A DNA stretch of 14,424 bases, taken from the NCBI GenBank assembly GCA_038232935.1, contig JBBSMX010000107.1, positions 1 through 14,424 of the forward strand, written 5' to 3'. This stretch comes from JBBSMX01 sp038232935. Its GTDB lineage: Bacteria > Bacteroidota > Rhodothermia > Rhodothermales > JANQRZ01. Below are positions 14,013 to 14,424 of this stretch, piece by piece. How positions within the stretch are numbered: position 1 is the stretch's first letter; the number at the start of each line of letters is the position of its first letter. The notes beneath the pieces are model-generated. The model saw only the letters and a program-made list of their open reading frames with translations. It did no database searches and was not told the DNA's origin. A program made the translations under genes and the position numbers.

Positions 14013-14046
14013 GCTTCGCTCCGTCGCCTCGTCCACGCCGACGCTC

Positions 14047-14424
14047 ATGCGCCGTCTGCTCCGTCTCTCCGTGCTCTGCGCCCTTGCGTGCGCGACCGGA
14101 CCGGCCTCCGCCCAGCTCGTTCCCCTCGCTGAGGGCGGGGCGCGCTCGCTCGCCCTCGGCCGCGCCGCCACCGCACTTCAGGGTGACGTGTGGGGCCACC
14201 ACAACCCGTCGAGCTGGTCCACCCTTCCCGGCCGCGCCGCCAGCGCCTTCGCCTCGCAGGCGTTCGGGCTGTCCGAGCTCCGAGTCGGCGCCGTCGCCTA
14301 CGCCGAGCCTACGCCCTACGGCACCTTCGCTACGACGGCGCGGACGTACGGCTTCGAGGACTTCCGCGAGACCCACTTCGGGCTAGGCTACGCACGGGCC
14401 TTTGCCGTCTCCGCCTCACGGAGC
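14047..14424 (+). CDS. PorV/PorQ-like outer-membrane beta-barrel protein (N-terminal part)
   Basis: An ATG at 14047 opens a frame with no stop to the window edge, giving 126 residues. It starts with a signal peptide (MRRLLRLSVLCALACATG, cut near ASA/QL). The mature start LAEGGARSLALGRAATALQGDVWGHHNPSSWS resembles the PorV/PorQ pattern GARALALGGA...NPAGLA. Alternating hydrophobic strands follow (VGAVAYAEPTPYGTFATTART), as expected for a barrel. PorV and PorQ are outer-membrane proteins of type IX secretion. A related long-chain transporter-like barrel is also possible. The divergent PorD-like neighbour supports the secretion reading. The C terminus lies outside the window. Confidence 0.7.
   Translation, partial: MRRLLRLSVLCALACATGPASAQLVPLAEGGARSLALGRAATALQGDVWGHHNPSSWSTLPGRAASAFASQAFGLSELRVGAVAYAEPTPYGTFATTARTYGFEDFRETHFGLGYARAFAVSASRS

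Noticed and set aside
1..14424. CRISPR array, insertion sequence or integrase gene
   Set aside because: I found no regularly spaced repeats, no transposase or recombinase motifs, and no terminal inverted repeats around the tRNA-Leu/HNH island.

Overview
The window is GC-rich bacterial DNA, densely coded, with almost no rRNA-like or phage-like content. Several features point to the Bacteroidota/Rhodothermota side of the tree. These are an S46 dipeptidyl-peptidase lipoprotein, a DUF4835/PorD-like protein beside a PorV/PorQ-like beta-barrel start, a HEAT-repeat/cyclophilin lipoprotein, few Shine-Dalgarno sequences, and promoter-like boxes of the TAnnTTTG type. A GC-rich member of the Rhodothermota (Salinibacter/Rubricoccus-like) is my inference. 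I cannot name the species.

Layout. (1) 1-135 is the 3' end of an unidentified plus-strand gene. A hairpin at 135-169 separates it from the convergent minus-strand pair: a patatin-like lipase (174-1358) and, upstream of it, a 1357-residue soluble hybrid histidine kinase (1432-5505). (2) Going the other way, 5787-7619 holds two abutting genes: a divergent DprA/SMF-like protein and an alkaline-phosphatase-superfamily metalloenzyme. A strong hairpin (7627-7658) ends this pair. (3) 7681-9909 (minus) is an S46 serine peptidase lipoprotein. (4) 9964-10817 is a lower-GC island. It contains the 5' half of a tRNA-Leu, an HNH endonuclease gene, one intact tRNA-Leu(UAG), a degraded tRNA-Leu whose 3' half is well kept, and a clear intrinsic terminator. 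(5) 10862-12988 is a HEAT-repeat lipoprotein ending in a cyclophilin domain. It meets the minus-strand PorD-like gene (12985-13887) at one CTAG that provides both stop codons. (6) 14047 to the window end is the start of a PorV/PorQ-like outer-membrane protein, divergent from the PorD-like gene.

The most interesting region is the tRNA-Leu/HNH island. The 31-nt 5' half (9986-10016) stops exactly at the base of the anticodon loop. It can pair in both acceptor and anticodon stems with the 3' half at 10712-10762, whose anticodon is UAG. Between them lie an HNH nuclease gene and a complete tRNA-Leu with the same UAG anticodon. This looks like a nuclease-bearing element that broke a tRNA gene at the anticodon and supplies a replacement isoacceptor. 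A simpler history, decay of a tandem tRNA-Leu array with an HNH gene in it, cannot be excluded from sequence alone.

The other genes look like ordinary chromosomal housekeeping and envelope functions: signalling, lipid hydrolysis, peptide uptake and folding, and secretion.
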